Shown: piece by piece, positions 42,665-51,117 of the stretch | Position numbering within the stretch: position 1 is the stretch's first letter | Layout: each line of letters begins with the position of its first letter | DNA from: Humisphaera borealis | GTDB lineage: Bacteria > Planctomycetota > Phycisphaerae > Tepidisphaerales > Tepidisphaeraceae | Length of the DNA stretch: 64,000 bases | Reading direction: 5' to 3' | Assembly (NCBI RefSeq): GCF_015169395.1 | Contig: NZ_CP063458.1 | Coordinates: 1,612,001-1,676,000, forward strand | Program-made: the position numbers and the translations under genes | The notes under the pieces: model-generated | Database searches by the model: none | What the model was told of the DNA's origin: nothing | The model's input: the letters and a program-made list of their open reading frames with translations, nothing else

Positions 42665-43098
42665 ACTAAACGGCCGACCGCGCGGTTCTCAAGGCTTCGT
42701 ATTGGGCAGTCGGTCGATCGTGACGCGCAGCCGGACCTTTTCTGTCACAGGCTTTGCGGCGCACGTCTCCCTCGCGGAGCGTCCCCGTACGCCCTGCCGC
42801 TTCGTCGACGTTACATACTCGCGCCAGCCCCTCAAACGAAGAAACCCCTTCCACACGTGTTTCTCGGTAAGGGGCTTCTGTTTGCGGAAACAAAAAAAGC
42901 GGAGAGGGGGAGATACTCGGCGGACCGCTTCGTAAGTCCAGAACAGCACGCAGATTTTGTCGATAAAGCTCGCTCGCCGCAACCGTTGTGTGAATGAGCG
43001 AGTCACCACCGATGTTCACGGATTCTCAGGAGTGGTCATCTCGATTGGCACAGTGTGCCAATTGTTCATGAGCCTCGGCGCCTCCACTGGGAGTCGCC
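42665..43098. other. Intergenic junction before the serine recombinase
   Basis: No convincing gene lies here. A degenerate hairpin near 42840-42880 (AACCCCTT...AAGGGGCTT) could be a terminator. The right end carries a 19-bp palindrome (43044-43062) close to the recombinase start. A minus-strand reading frame (42689-43009) shows no ribosome site and no motif. This is likely the left boundary of the integrated island. Confidence 0.35.
43044..43062. promoter_or_regulatory. 19-bp perfect palindrome upstream of serine recombinase
   Basis: ATTGGCACA (43044-43052), a central G, and TGTGCCAAT (43054-43062) form a perfect palindrome 37 bp before the recombinase ATG. It could be an operator for the recombinase or another regulator, or half of an attachment site; large serine recombinases recognise dyad-symmetric sites. 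It is not followed by a T-run and is unlikely to be a terminator. Confidence 0.5.
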
Positions 43099-44018
43099 AT
43101 GAAAAGGGTTTCTGAGTCGGAGTTGAAGCCTCGGAACGGCCACACGCTGAAGGTCGGCATCGGGTGCCGCATCAGCGGGTGTGCTAACCAAAAGGAGCAA
43201 AGTCTTAAGGACCAGGAGGACCACGGCAAGGAGGTCATTGCCGAGTTGTACGAGGGGCCGGTTGAGTACGACGTCATCGCCAGCAAGGGGAAGGGCGAGG
43301 CGTTGGATCGACCGGAACTGACGGAGGTCGAGAAGATCCTGCGCCGGCGAGAACTGGATATCTTTGTGTGGGAAGATCTCGGTCGTCTTGTCAGGGGCGC
43401 CGAGGCCGTTCGCCTGCTCGGCGTCGGCGTCGACCACGGCACGCGGACGATCGCCCCAAACGACTGCATCGATACCGCCGAGGAGACATGGGAGTCCGAT
43501 GCGTTAAATGCTTGCGCCGCACATGTTGGAAACAACGCGCACACGTCGAAGCGGATCAAGAACAAGCTGATGAATCGGTTTGTGAAGAACGGCGGCGTGC
43601 TGCCGTGTGAAGTGTATGGTTACCTCAAGCCGCCAGGCGCGAAGACTTACCACGACCTGCAAAAGATCCCCGAGGCGACGCCGATCTACCAAGAAATGTT
43701 TCGGCGGCTCCGCGCGACGGGGAATCAGGAGAAGGTTGCCGACTGGCTCAATGAGCAGAAGGTGCCCGTGGGGAAGTACAGCCGGGGGCGGAAGAAGTGG
43801 TATGGGAAGTCAGTCGCTCGCGCACGGCGGAACCCGCTCTTAAAGGGCATGCCAGGCCGTGGTTTTCGGCACACCGAGAAGGACTTTGAATCCGGCCGCC
43901 GGAAATCGGTCCATAATCCCAAGGGACCAACTTTCAGCCGACACGAGTTCCCTCATTTGGTGCACGTTGACCCGGTAGAGTTCGACAGCGTCAATGCGTT
44001 GCTGGACGCGAAAAACAA
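43099..44018 (+). pseudogene. Large serine recombinase, 5' part (interrupted by IS)
   Basis: This is the N-terminal half of a site-specific recombinase. The catalytic domain opens IGCRISGCANQKEQSLKDQEDH, with the nucleophilic Ser in CRIS, and has VWEDLGRLVRG as the conserved Arg-rich block. It continues into the recombinase domain (EVYGYLKPPGAKTYHDLQ; MFRRLRATGNQEKVADWLN). It is cut after codon AAC by an ISL3 element; the codon AA|G is completed at 45369. Precise excision would leave one open frame of 658 residues (43099-44018 joined to 45369-46425). The ATG has GGGAG upstream. It would insert or excise the accessory island; currently inactivated. Confidence 0.9.
44011..44018. repeat. Target-site duplication, left copy
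   Basis: AAAAACAA immediately before the left end of the ISL3 element; the identical 8 bp recur at 45361-45368. An exact 8-bp direct repeat is the expected ISL3 duplication length and indicates a recent insertion. Confidence 0.95.
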
Positions 44019-45360
44019 GGTTCATCTCCCAACTCCGGGGAACGCCTGGCGGATCTTGAGGAAGAAATAGGCGTCGTCACGATACCCGTAGGCCATCCGC
44101 TTGATCACCTTGATCTTGTTGTTGATCCCCTCCAGCACGCTAGTGTTCAACGGGAATCGGCAGTGACTCAGGATCCCCGGCAAGTATCCCTTGAGCTTCC
44201 CGGCGAACCGCTTCAGCGGATCGATCCGGCTGCGGATCGCTCTGCCGTACCACTCATCCCAGAACTGCTTCGCGTAGCCCACGTGCCGGTAGAACCACAG
44301 CTCTTTCAGGTCGTCCTTCAGCACATAGACCGCCGCCAGCTTGCGGTTGGCCTTGAGCAGTTCCGCCAGCCGGATCCGGTCCTGCTCCTTCTCGATGTTG
44401 TCGGCGTTTCGCAGCAGCAGCCAGCGTGAGCCCTTAATCACCTTCCGCGCCGGCTTGTCGTCTTTCACCTTGTTCGCCTCGTCCACGCGGACCCGGTCCA
44501 CCACCTCACGCCCGTACTTGGCGACGACGTGGAACAGGTCGTACACCACCTCGGCGTTGGGACAGTGTTCCCGCACCTCCAGGTCGTACGCGGCGTTCAT
44601 GTCCATCGCCACCGCCACGATCCGTTTGCAACGCTCGGGGCCGAGCAGTTCGAAGAACGGCCGGACCTCCTCCCGGCTGCGGCCGCGGCCCACCCAAAGC
44701 ACGCGTTTGCAGTTCGGATCGATCACGACCGTCGCATAGCGATGACCCTTCTGGATCGCGAACTCGTCCATCGCCAGCTTCGTCACGCCGTCGAGGTCGA
44801 CCGGTCCGAGCGTACGCGTGAGCCAGGCCTTGTCGATCTTCTTGACCGTCTTCCAGTTCAGCCCGAAGTAGTCGGCGACATGCTTGATCGGCAGCACCCG
44901 GCAGAGCTGCGCGACGCTGCGGGCCATGCGGGTGGTCACGCGGGCGTAGGGCTCCAGCCAGTCGAGCTTCTCGACCTTCGGCCCGCAGTCCGGACAGGCG
45001 ACGCGAACGCGATGCACCAGCAGCCGGGTCATGGCGTCGAAAATCGGCAGATCGTCGACCCAGCGTTCAGCGGTATCATGAATCGAGCGACAGGTCTTGC
45101 CGCAGCCGGAGCAGACGCGGGGGTGGTCGCGGACGGGATGGAGTTCCAGGTGAACTTCCGGAAGGGTCGGTCCGTGCTGGCCGGGTTCGACGCGTCCGAC
45201 GGTCCCGAGCGTATAGCCTTTCCAGCCGCCGAGGAGGGCGGTAAGTTCTTCGATCGACAACGGCAGCCTCCTGCGTCTTGAAGCCTGGTAACTCCAAGAT
45301 ACGCAGCGGCTGCCGTTGCTCTATTCCTATCCTTCACTCCCCGCAGATGGGAGAAGAACC
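44019..45360. mobile_element. ISL3-family insertion sequence (1342 bp)
   Basis: The element has near-perfect 23-bp terminal inverted repeats: GGTTCATCTCCCAACTCCGG (44019-44038, continuing GGA) and, reading in from 45360, GGTTCTTCTCCCATCTGCGG (continuing GGA), with three mismatches. It is flanked by 8-bp target duplications AAAAACAA and carries a single transposase gene on the minus strand. The insertion interrupts a serine recombinase gene; removal restores its reading frame. Length, repeat type and duplication size agree with ISL3. Confidence 0.95.
44022..45260 (-). CDS. tnpA: ISL3-family transposase
   Basis: This 412-aa DDE transposase has an N-terminal zinc finger (CSGCGKTC and CPDCGPK, about residues 50-100), a HTH-like region (VADYFGLNWKTVKKID), and catalytic Asps in KLAMDEFAIQKGHRYATVVID and VAVAMDMNAAYDLEV. 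The catalytic Glu lies in SVLEGINNKIKVIKRMAYGYRD. It starts at TTG 45260 inside the IS and its TGA lies within the left inverted repeat. The frame is uninterrupted, so it is probably functional and responsible for the insertion that inactivates the recombinase. Confidence 0.93.
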   Translation of the reverse strand: MSIEELTALLGGWKGYTLGTVGRVEPGQHGPTLPEVHLELHPVRDHPRVCSGCGKTCRSIHDTAERWVDDLPIFDAMTRLLVHRVRVACPDCGPKVEKLDWLEPYARVTTRMARSVAQLCRVLPIKHVADYFGLNWKTVKKIDKAWLTRTLGPVDLDGVTKLAMDEFAIQKGHRYATVVIDPNCKRVLWVGRGRSREEVRPFFELLGPERCKRIVAVAMDMNAAYDLEVREHCPNAEVVYDLFHVVAKYGREVVDRVRVDEANKVKDDKPARKVIKGSRWLLLRNADNIEKEQDRIRLAELLKANRKLAAVYVLKDDLKELWFYRHVGYAKQFWDEWYGRAIRSRIDPLKRFAGKLKGYLPGILSHCRFPLNTSVLEGINNKIKVIKRMAYGYRDDAYFFLKIRQAFPGVGR

Positions 45361-45368
45361 AAAAACAA
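45361..45368. repeat. Target-site duplication, right copy
   Basis: AAAAACAA, identical to 44011-44018, abuts the right end of the ISL3 element and is the second copy of the duplicated target. Confidence 0.95.
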
Positions 45369-46425
45369 GGGGAAGGGTCGCAAGACCATTAACGGCGCCG
45401 ACCCACTGGCGGGCGTTTCGCGAAAGAAGACACGGTGCCCGAGCCAGCACTCAACCTGCTGGTACTGCGGCCAGAAGTACGTCTGGGGTGGTAACGGCGT
45501 CACCGCGAATCTCATGTGCCCCGGAAGCCGGGCGCACCAGTGTTGGAACTCCATCGGATTCAACGGCCCCCTAGCCGTGAAAAAGCTCGTCGAGGTCATC
45601 ACCGCCGACCTGTACGCCATGGATGGCTTCGCCACGCAGTACCGTGAGATGGTCGAGGCCGCGATGAGCAAGTCCGTCGACGGACTGGACGAGCGGCAGA
45701 AGCGGCTTCGTCGTGACCAGGAAAGCCTTCAGGACGAGCAGGCCAACCTGGCCGCATCGATGGCCGCATACGGGGTGATGCCGTTCATCGAGAAGAAGCT
45801 CGGCGAATTGAAGGCAATGGAGGTGACGCTCGAGGCTGAAAAGCGGTCCTTGGCAGGTTTGTCAGCCCGAAAGCTGGATCTGCCGGTGTCGACTGAAGCC
45901 TTGCGGGAACAGCTCCAGTTCCAGCTCGAAAAGCTCGGCACGTCTTCGTACGAGTTTGCCGACCTCATGAAGGAGTTGGTTCCAGAGTTCCACGTGTATC
46001 TAGTGCGGCTGTGCGACGGCGGTCACCTGATGCCGAGGGCAAGGGTGCGGCTTTCCTTGGCCCAATCGATTGAGGACGTCGATCACGTTCCGGGCTTGCG
46101 TGAACTACTGACCTGCACCCACACGATCGACCTGTTCGGGCCACCCCAGCGGGAAAAAATCCGCTTAGTGGCCGTCAAGCTCTCCGCCGAAGGCTTTGAG
46201 CAGCGGCAGATCGCGACCCACGCTGAAATGCCGGACGGCAAGGCGGTGACACAGACGGCGGTCTCCGACGCCCTGATGCTGGACGGGCAAATGCGGCAGG
46301 CAGGGCTGGCCGACCCCTACGTCCTCGTCACGCAACCGCCAAAGGACTACACAAAGCTTCGGCGGCACCTCAACCCGAGGTATCGGTTTACACCCGTCGT
46401 GGGGTACGAGCCCCCGCAACTGTAG
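45369..46425 (+). pseudogene. Large serine recombinase, 3' part (interrupted by IS)
   Basis: This is the C-terminal half of the recombinase that begins at 43099. It holds a zinc-ribbon (CPSQHSTCWYCGQKY...CPGSRAHQC) and a coiled-coil region (about 45640-45920: DERQKRLRRDQESLQDEQANLAASMA; KKLGELKAMEVTLEAEKRSLAG), standard for large serine recombinases. The tail has a further helical part and ends LVTQPPKDYTKLRR...YEPPQL. Without the IS it joins in frame to the catalytic half. A start inside the IS-flanking sequence would give only a truncated DNA-binding protein. A terminator follows. Confidence 0.9.
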
Positions 46426-46459
46426 CTAGACCGCTAGGCGGACATCCAAATTAACCACC

Positions 46460-46491
46460 GACCCCGGCGATGAGCCGGGGTCTCTCATTTT
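46460..46491 (+). terminator. Terminator after the recombinase gene
   Basis: GACCCCGGC (46460-46468) pairs with GCCGGGGTC (46474-46482) around a 5-nt loop, followed by TCTCATTTT. Typical Rho-independent terminator 35 nt beyond the recombinase stop. Confidence 0.85.
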
Positions 46492-46504
46492 AAGGATCTT
46501 TCAG

Positions 46505-46705
46505 ATGAAGAAGAACAGCGAAAAGCGAATTCGAGACCAACGTGTTACGAAAGGAAAGGGCCCGCGTATCGCGCAAGGCTCCCCGCTCTGCAACCTACTC
46601 AATTTGGCGGCGCCGAGGATTGCGCAGGCGTTGCAAGGGCAGCTGGAGCGATCGACGAGCAGCGGTGATACAAGCTCGTCGGCGCTGCATCCCCCTCCTG
46701 GCTGA
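46505..46705 (+). CDS. Possible small basic protein
   Basis: A 66-aa frame starts at ATG 46505 with AAGGA about 8 nt upstream and is Lys/Arg-rich at the N-terminus (MKKNSEKRIRDQRVTKGKG). It is closed by a separate hairpin terminator (46729-46769), so it may be its own transcription unit. No homology recognised. It could be a spurious frame. Confidence 0.4.
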   Translation: MKKNSEKRIRDQRVTKGKGPRIAQGSPLCNLLNLAAPRIAQALQGQLERSTSSGDTSSSALHPPPG

Positions 46706-46728
46706 CCGACAAATCGAACGCGATTTTA

Positions 46729-46769
46729 CGCCGCTCCTCCCGGCCGCTTCTGCGACCGGAGGAGCGGCG
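46729..46769 (+). terminator. Hairpin terminator-like element
   Basis: CGCCGCTCCTCC (46729-46740) pairs with GGAGGAGCGGCG (46758-46769) around a 17-nt loop. TTCTCTTCTTTT follows 15-20 nt downstream, so termination is plausible but not classical. Confidence 0.5.
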
Positions 46770-47161
46770 CGAGCAGGCCATATTCTCTTCTTTTACCTGG
46801 TATGAGTGGGCCAAGCAGATTCCTGTTGCCCGGCGCGTATCCGATGGATGTACTGCGGCATACCGGGCCAGGGACAAGATGGACGCGCGTTCCCGTAACT
46901 CTGGCCTGTGCGCGCGGGTCGTTCAGTCTTGGGGCCGGCCGCGGATAGCTATGGACCTCGAGTCCGTTTTTTTATCTGGCCGCCCATCCGGCCCACCCGG
47001 TTGAGCCTCGAGTCGGTCGGGCAGTGGGCGAAAAAACGAGCGAGGGCCGAAGTCTCATGGGGCGACCCATCGAGCGGAGCCGCGCGCAGGGGGACAAGCG
47101 ACTGCCGGGATTTTCGCCGAGTCGGTGTACCCACTCGAAATCCGAAAGGATCAATTCAGAT
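46770..47161. other. Non-coding stretch inside the island
   Basis: No gene is supported. It contains a seven-T run (CCGTTTTTTTATC near 46970) and two CCTCGAGTC copies (near 46951 and 47005) that flank it, possibly remnants of a mobile element or a promoter region for the next small genes. Confidence 0.3.
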
Positions 47162-47332
47162 GTGAGAGCGGTCGAACAGATCCTTGCCCGCCAGGCCCGC
47201 CAGACGGCTGACCCCCAACCGAGGCGTTCGGCGGTGCCTTTCTTACAGCTAGTCATTGATCGGCAGCTTGGGACCAGGAAGCCACGGCGGATCGTGGACC
47301 ACTGCGGCGGGCTGGAGCTTTACCCAAATTGA
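47162..47332 (+). CDS. Possible small protein upstream of Cys-rich peptide
   Basis: A 56-aa frame beginning at GTG 47162 (VRAVEQILARQARQTADP...). The upstream AAAGGATC gives a weak Shine-Dalgarno. Its TGA overlaps a TTG-initiated frame by 3-4 nt. The frame is Arg-rich, with a possible amphipathic helix. Not recognised; offered only because the three small frames here are linked by overlaps. Confidence 0.35.
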   Translation: MRAVEQILARQARQTADPQPRRSAVPFLQLVIDRQLGTRKPRRIVDHCGGLELYPN

Positions 47333-47511
47333 AACCTGAAGAACGAAATTTTCCGACCGAACCGACGCCGCAGGCGACTAAGGAGGTGAAGGCAGACCGG
47401 GCGGACGATAGTCGCTCGGCCTGCGAGGAATGGTGTGCCCGGGCGTGCTGCGTCGGCCTGCCTGGTGGTACCCGCTACACGGACTGTCTCCGAAAGGATC
47501 GTTATGCGTGA
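47329..47511 (+). CDS. Cys-rich small protein
   Basis: A 60-aa frame from TTG 47329 ends in a compact Cys-rich block: CEEWCARACC, then GLPGGTRYTDCLRK. Five Cys residues within about 25 residues suggest disulfide or metal binding, and a toxin or signalling-peptide type is possible. No signal peptide is visible. It overlaps the small frames on both sides (stop at 47509-47511 overlaps the ATG at 47504). Whether it is translated is unproven. Confidence 0.4.
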   Translation: MKPEERNFPTEPTPQATKEVKADRADDSRSACEEWCARACCVGLPGGTRYTDCLRKDRYA

Positions 47512-47869
47512 ATTTACGCTCGCCCCCGCTGTCGCCAACTCTATTGTCCGGAAGGCAAGTTCTTTGACTCGCCTTTGGGCGTTTGCGTTGCTTGCCCTTT
47601 GTGCCTCTTCGGCAGAAGGTAAGGTAGGCTCATCACATGAGCACACGGGAGGACCGACCGCAAGCTCGGGAGCGGCGGCTGAAGCTGCCCGCGAGCTCGG
47701 GCAGGGCCGCATTAATGGCTTTCTTGGTCCGATCATCGACAAAATCGATACGACGAACCGCGAAAAGCCGTTTGAGTACCGCCGGGACCGCGCCGACAAG
47801 CCCGATCGCACAGGTGGCGGCGGCGGTGGTGGTAGCCGCGGGAACACGAACGTCCGCAACCTGATCTGA
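47504..47869 (+). CDS. Small secreted Gly-rich protein
   Basis: This 121-aa protein starts at ATG 47504 with GAAAGGA about 7 nt upstream. A signal-peptide-like core follows (TRLWAFALLALCASSAEG, about residues 22-40). The mature part is charged and ends in a poly-Gly run (GGGGGGGS near residue 106) and GNTNVRNLI. A terminator follows. It may be a surface or matrix protein of the island; no family recognised. Confidence 0.55.
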   Translation: MREFTLAPAVANSIVRKASSLTRLWAFALLALCASSAEGKVGSSHEHTGGPTASSGAAAEAARELGQGRINGFLGPIIDKIDTTNREKPFEYRRDRADKPDRTGGGGGGGSRGNTNVRNLI

Positions 47870-47897
47870 GGGTAGCGGCGAACCACCATGACGCGGA

Positions 47898-47939
47898 GAC
47901 GCCCCGGTAGCAACTCTCACCGGGGCGTCCCTTTGCTTT
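47898..47939 (+). terminator. Terminator after the small secreted protein
   Basis: GACGCCCCGGT (47898-47908) pairs perfectly with ACCGGGGCGTC (47919-47929) around a 10-nt loop, followed by CCTTTGCTTTCT. It ends the preceding small-gene unit. The gap from here to 48292 (about 350 bp) shows no gene. Confidence 0.75.
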
Positions 47940-48292
47940 CTCTGATCGAAAACATGACGCATCGAAGCGGCGAGCCGGGGCTGCGGCTGGCGGTCATGGG
48001 AGATCATCGGAGTCGAAGCTGACCGGCAAAGTGCTGGACTCGTTCTCTTTGCGTTGGTCGTGCTGGTGGTCTTCTTCGTGCGGTCATAGTCGAACACCGC
48101 CCGTGCGAAAGGCAACGCCTCCAACATTGTCCCAAGTGCGGTTAAGATCTGAGGGCTACGCCGCAACAGTGACCGGAGTGCGAAACGCTGAACGGCCATG
48201 GAGCCATTCACCGACGGTATCGTGTTCGTCGGAGTAGTGCGAAGATGTGGGTTTTGGACTGTGAGCGGCTCAATTTTACGAAATTTATCCAC

Positions 48293-48835
48293 ATGAATAC
48301 GACACGCATAATAATTATATCAATGTGCCTTTTGTCGATCAGTGCGTGCGATAATCGAACCGATAATCTAGGGGATATCAAGAAAGCGCAACAGCGAATG
48401 GTATGGGAAAGACTTGCTCGCGCGAGCGCAGGGAAGGTAACGCTTGATGAATTGACTCTCGTGCTGGAATACGACGGCTACAAGCATATTAAAATAACGA
48501 AATTGCGCGAGACTTCAATTCTAGCAAGGCGTTTGGGTGCCGGATTTGAGTCAGAGCTATTCGAAGTTTTAGCTCCAGACGATCGGTTCAGGCTGCGACT
48601 TTACTCGGATTCGGATTCCGATATCGCGCTTTTAAACAGGGCCGTGTTTCTCCAAAGTCTCCATCCGATCCGCACTTACCCACAACTTCGTATAAGCACA
48701 CTGAGTCAGGAACAGTATGACGAACTAAAGAAGTTTGCTCGTGAGAACGGGCCGTCAATAGAGGTTTTGCTGCGTGACTTGGACGTAAAGCCTCCTGCTC
48801 CTGCTCCCCTAAAATGTTCCATGCCGAAGCAGTAA
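48293..48835 (+). CDS. Lipoprotein of unknown function, AT-richer
   Basis: This 180-aa lipoprotein has a clear signal (MNTTRIIIISMCLLSISAC, Cys near residue 19 in SISAC). Its coding is visibly richer in A and T (runs such as aaaataac, tataata) than its neighbours, a sign of recent horizontal origin. The body is alpha/beta mixed (VTLDELTLVLEYDGYKHIKITKLR; LSQEQYDELKKFARENGPSIEVLL) and ends Pro-rich. No family recognised. It lies convergent to the RCC1-like gene on the minus strand. Confidence 0.65.
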   Translation: MNTTRIIIISMCLLSISACDNRTDNLGDIKKAQQRMVWERLARASAGKVTLDELTLVLEYDGYKHIKITKLRETSILARRLGAGFESELFEVLAPDDRFRLRLYSDSDSDIALLNRAVFLQSLHPIRTYPQLRISTLSQEQYDELKKFARENGPSIEVLLRDLDVKPPAPAPLKCSMPKQ

Positions 48836-48850
48836 GGTTGCGGCTGGCGG

Positions 48851-50524
48851 TCATGGGAAACGCGGATTGGTCCCATCATCGATCTCCTTATAGCTCCCCC
48901 CGCCCTTCTCGGCGACCGCGCGGTACGTGCGGAACAGCTCGGTGTCGTAGCTGGGGCCGCGGAGGATGATCACGTGTACCTTCGCCTTCGTCGCCAGCGC
49001 CCGGAGTGCGTCGGTCATCATGACGGGGTCGGACGCCTTGCCGTTCGTCACCCAATACACCTCCGATGCGCCCTGGCCGTCCGCCGCCTTCAGCCCCTCA
49101 CCAGCACCGCTGACGCCCAGCGGTGCCGCCTCCCTGAGTAGCTCTTCGATCCGCTGCTTGTTGGCTGCGGAGGCGGGCACTGGCTTGGGGAACAGGGGCC
49201 TCGCCTTGTTGTCTTGGTAGAGGACGACGTTGACCGAGGCCGATTCGTGCAGACCGTCAACTTTCCAAAGGACGTGGTCCCGTGCCGAATCGAAGTCGTT
49301 AACCATGGACAAGCCTGCCGAGAGGACGAAGACGAACGTCCCCTTGAGACGCGGTGGCTCTGCCGGCTCGGCGGGCCGGGACGTCGGCGGGCGGATGTCG
49401 ATGTTCTCGGGCGGTTCCGGGTACTGGCCGTGCTGGTTGCGCCCCCAGCCGACGACGGTTCCATCGCGACGCATCGCCAAGGCGTACTCGGGGCCGGCGG
49501 CAATGGCGACGACGTCGCGGAGGCCAAGTGGGATGGCGAGCTTGCCGTAGGCGTGGTCGCCCCAACCGATGACCGTGCCGTCTTTCCTGAGGGCTAGCGT
49601 GTAGTCATTCCCCGCGGCGATAGCGACCACGTCTTTCAGCCCCGTCGGCACCGGTAACTCGACGATGCCCACATCCGGGAGCGGCAGAGCCTGCTTAGGC
49701 CGCGTCGCGGGCCTCCCGATGCCGCGCCTCTGGATGCCGGGCATCACGATGCCCGCATCCGGGAGCGGCGCCGGATTCGGCCGCGTTGCGGGCATCAACC
49801 ACGGTAACCCCAGTTGTTCCGCCTCTCGGCGGTCTCGACGATCACTCGCTTCCTGCCATTCTCGCCGCGATCGCTCGTCCCTGGCGACGCGGTCGATGCC
49901 CCACTCGTAGACCGAGCCGTCCTTGCGGAGCGCCACGCTGTGCGAGTCGCCTGCCGCGATCGCCACCACGTCGCGCAGCCCTGGCGGGACCGTGGCGGGA
50001 ATCTCGCGGCCATCCATATAGCCCCATGCGACGACGGTGCCGTTCTTGCGCAGCGCCAGAACGTGATTACTCCCGGCAGCGATGGCCGTCGCATCTCGGA
50101 GCTCGGGGGAGGGCGGTACCCCGACGACGGTACCGTCTCTCCGCAGGATCACCCACCCATACCCACTACCCACGGTGGCGACGGGGAGGTCCTCCAGCAT
50201 GCGATTTATTTCTTTCCCGCGACTGCCCCACGCGGTCGCGCGCCCGTCAGACCGCACGGCGCCTGCTGCCTCCGTTCCGGCCCACACACCAACGACGTTG
50301 GCGAGGTCGGCGGGCATGCGGTTTTTCCTGAAGCCTCGATCTCCGAAGTGTGCGACGGTCCCGTCCTTTCGGACGATAAGGCTAAAATCTTCGCCCGCCG
50401 CGAGCCGGCCGCGGGCGGCCTCGAGTTCTGTGGGCGACGGGTTGTCTGCCCGCGCAGGAGATAGGCATACGGCATTGGTCAGAAGCAGCGCGAGGGCGAT
50501 GCGGGAAAACATGCTCTTTGACAT
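48851..50524 (-). CDS. Secreted RCC1-repeat protein with VWA-like end
   Basis: This 557-aa protein has a signal peptide (SRIALALLLTNAVCLSPARA, about residues 7-26). RCC1-like beta-propeller repeats follow (about 40-380), each with a motif such as AIAAGNDYTLALRKDGTVIGWG. The C-terminal region (about 400-555: FVFVLSAGLSM...VYWVTNG...VIILRGPSYDTELFRTYRAVAEKGGG) has the alpha/beta shape of a von Willebrand A domain. The metal-site DxSxS is degenerate (SAGLS instead). It may be an adhesion or ligand-binding protein at the cell surface. Start ATG 50524; MFSRIALA at 50512 is an alternative. Confidence 0.75.
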   Translation of the reverse strand: MSKSMFSRIALALLLTNAVCLSPARADNPSPTELEAARGRLAAGEDFSLIVRKDGTVAHFGDRGFRKNRMPADLANVVGVWAGTEAAGAVRSDGRATAWGSRGKEINRMLEDLPVATVGSGYGWVILRRDGTVVGVPPSPELRDATAIAAGSNHVLALRKNGTVVAWGYMDGREIPATVPPGLRDVVAIAAGDSHSVALRKDGSVYEWGIDRVARDERSRREWQEASDRRDRREAEQLGLPWLMPATRPNPAPLPDAGIVMPGIQRRGIGRPATRPKQALPLPDVGIVELPVPTGLKDVVAIAAGNDYTLALRKDGTVIGWGDHAYGKLAIPLGLRDVVAIAAGPEYALAMRRDGTVVGWGRNQHGQYPEPPENIDIRPPTSRPAEPAEPPRLKGTFVFVLSAGLSMVNDFDSARDHVLWKVDGLHESASVNVVLYQDNKARPLFPKPVPASAANKQRIEELLREAAPLGVSGAGEGLKAADGQGASEVYWVTNGKASDPVMMTDALRALATKAKVHVIILRGPSYDTELFRTYRAVAEKGGGSYKEIDDGTNPRFP

Positions 50525-50619
50525 GGTTGCGCGACCTTTCAGTAATTCCGAAGACTTACAGCAAGACTACATCATAATGCAAGAACAACTCGGGACAGTA
50601 GACGAAGGATCGGTGAGCT

Positions 50620-50982
50620 ATGGATGCGATTGAAAGAAATCCCAACGGGCGTCGACGAGTCATTCTCGTGGCCGAGGCAGATCCAAACGAGCATCGGCGA
50701 ATCATTTTCGTGGCCGCCGACGGGCGCCGCAAGAGAGTGCGGCTGGGCAAGTGCAGTGAGCGCGACGCCGAGCAAATCTGCCGCCACCTCGAAGCCCTGG
50801 CGAGGGCGACGATCCACGGTCAGCCCTTGCCTAGCGAAACAGCGGTGTGGGTGGGCGGCATCGGGGGGAAGTTACATGATCGGCTGGCGCGGGCCGGGCT
50901 GGTCACGGGCCGTCCCGCTGTTGGACGTGCCCGGCAATTTTTCCGCGCAGCGATGAGATTTCTGGTAGGTGCGGATGATTAA
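50620..50982 (+). pseudogene. Tyrosine-recombinase (integrase) N-terminal remnant
   Basis: This 120-aa frame resembles the arm- and core-binding N-terminus of planctomycete-type tyrosine integrases (GRRKRVRLGKCSERDAEQICRHLEALARATIHGQPL; GKLHDRLARAGLV). It has no catalytic domain downstream: after residue 105 the sequence runs into an unrelated end. It looks like a truncated or frameshifted integrase left behind at an island boundary. No ribosome site is obvious. Confidence 0.55.
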
Positions 50983-51117
50983 GGCAGCCGGCGGAAACTC
51001 AACGGCAATGCCAAACTACAAGACATGGTCGACGGAATCGTGTACGTCGACGAGAGCAGAAAGGCCGCCTGAGTTGCCGGGGACATACACAGCCTTTGGG
51101 TATATCTCAGGTCATTC

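Noticed and set aside
42689-43009. Minus-strand frame of 106 codons before the recombinase
   Set aside because: No ribosome site, no recognisable motif, and it overlaps a terminator-like hairpin.
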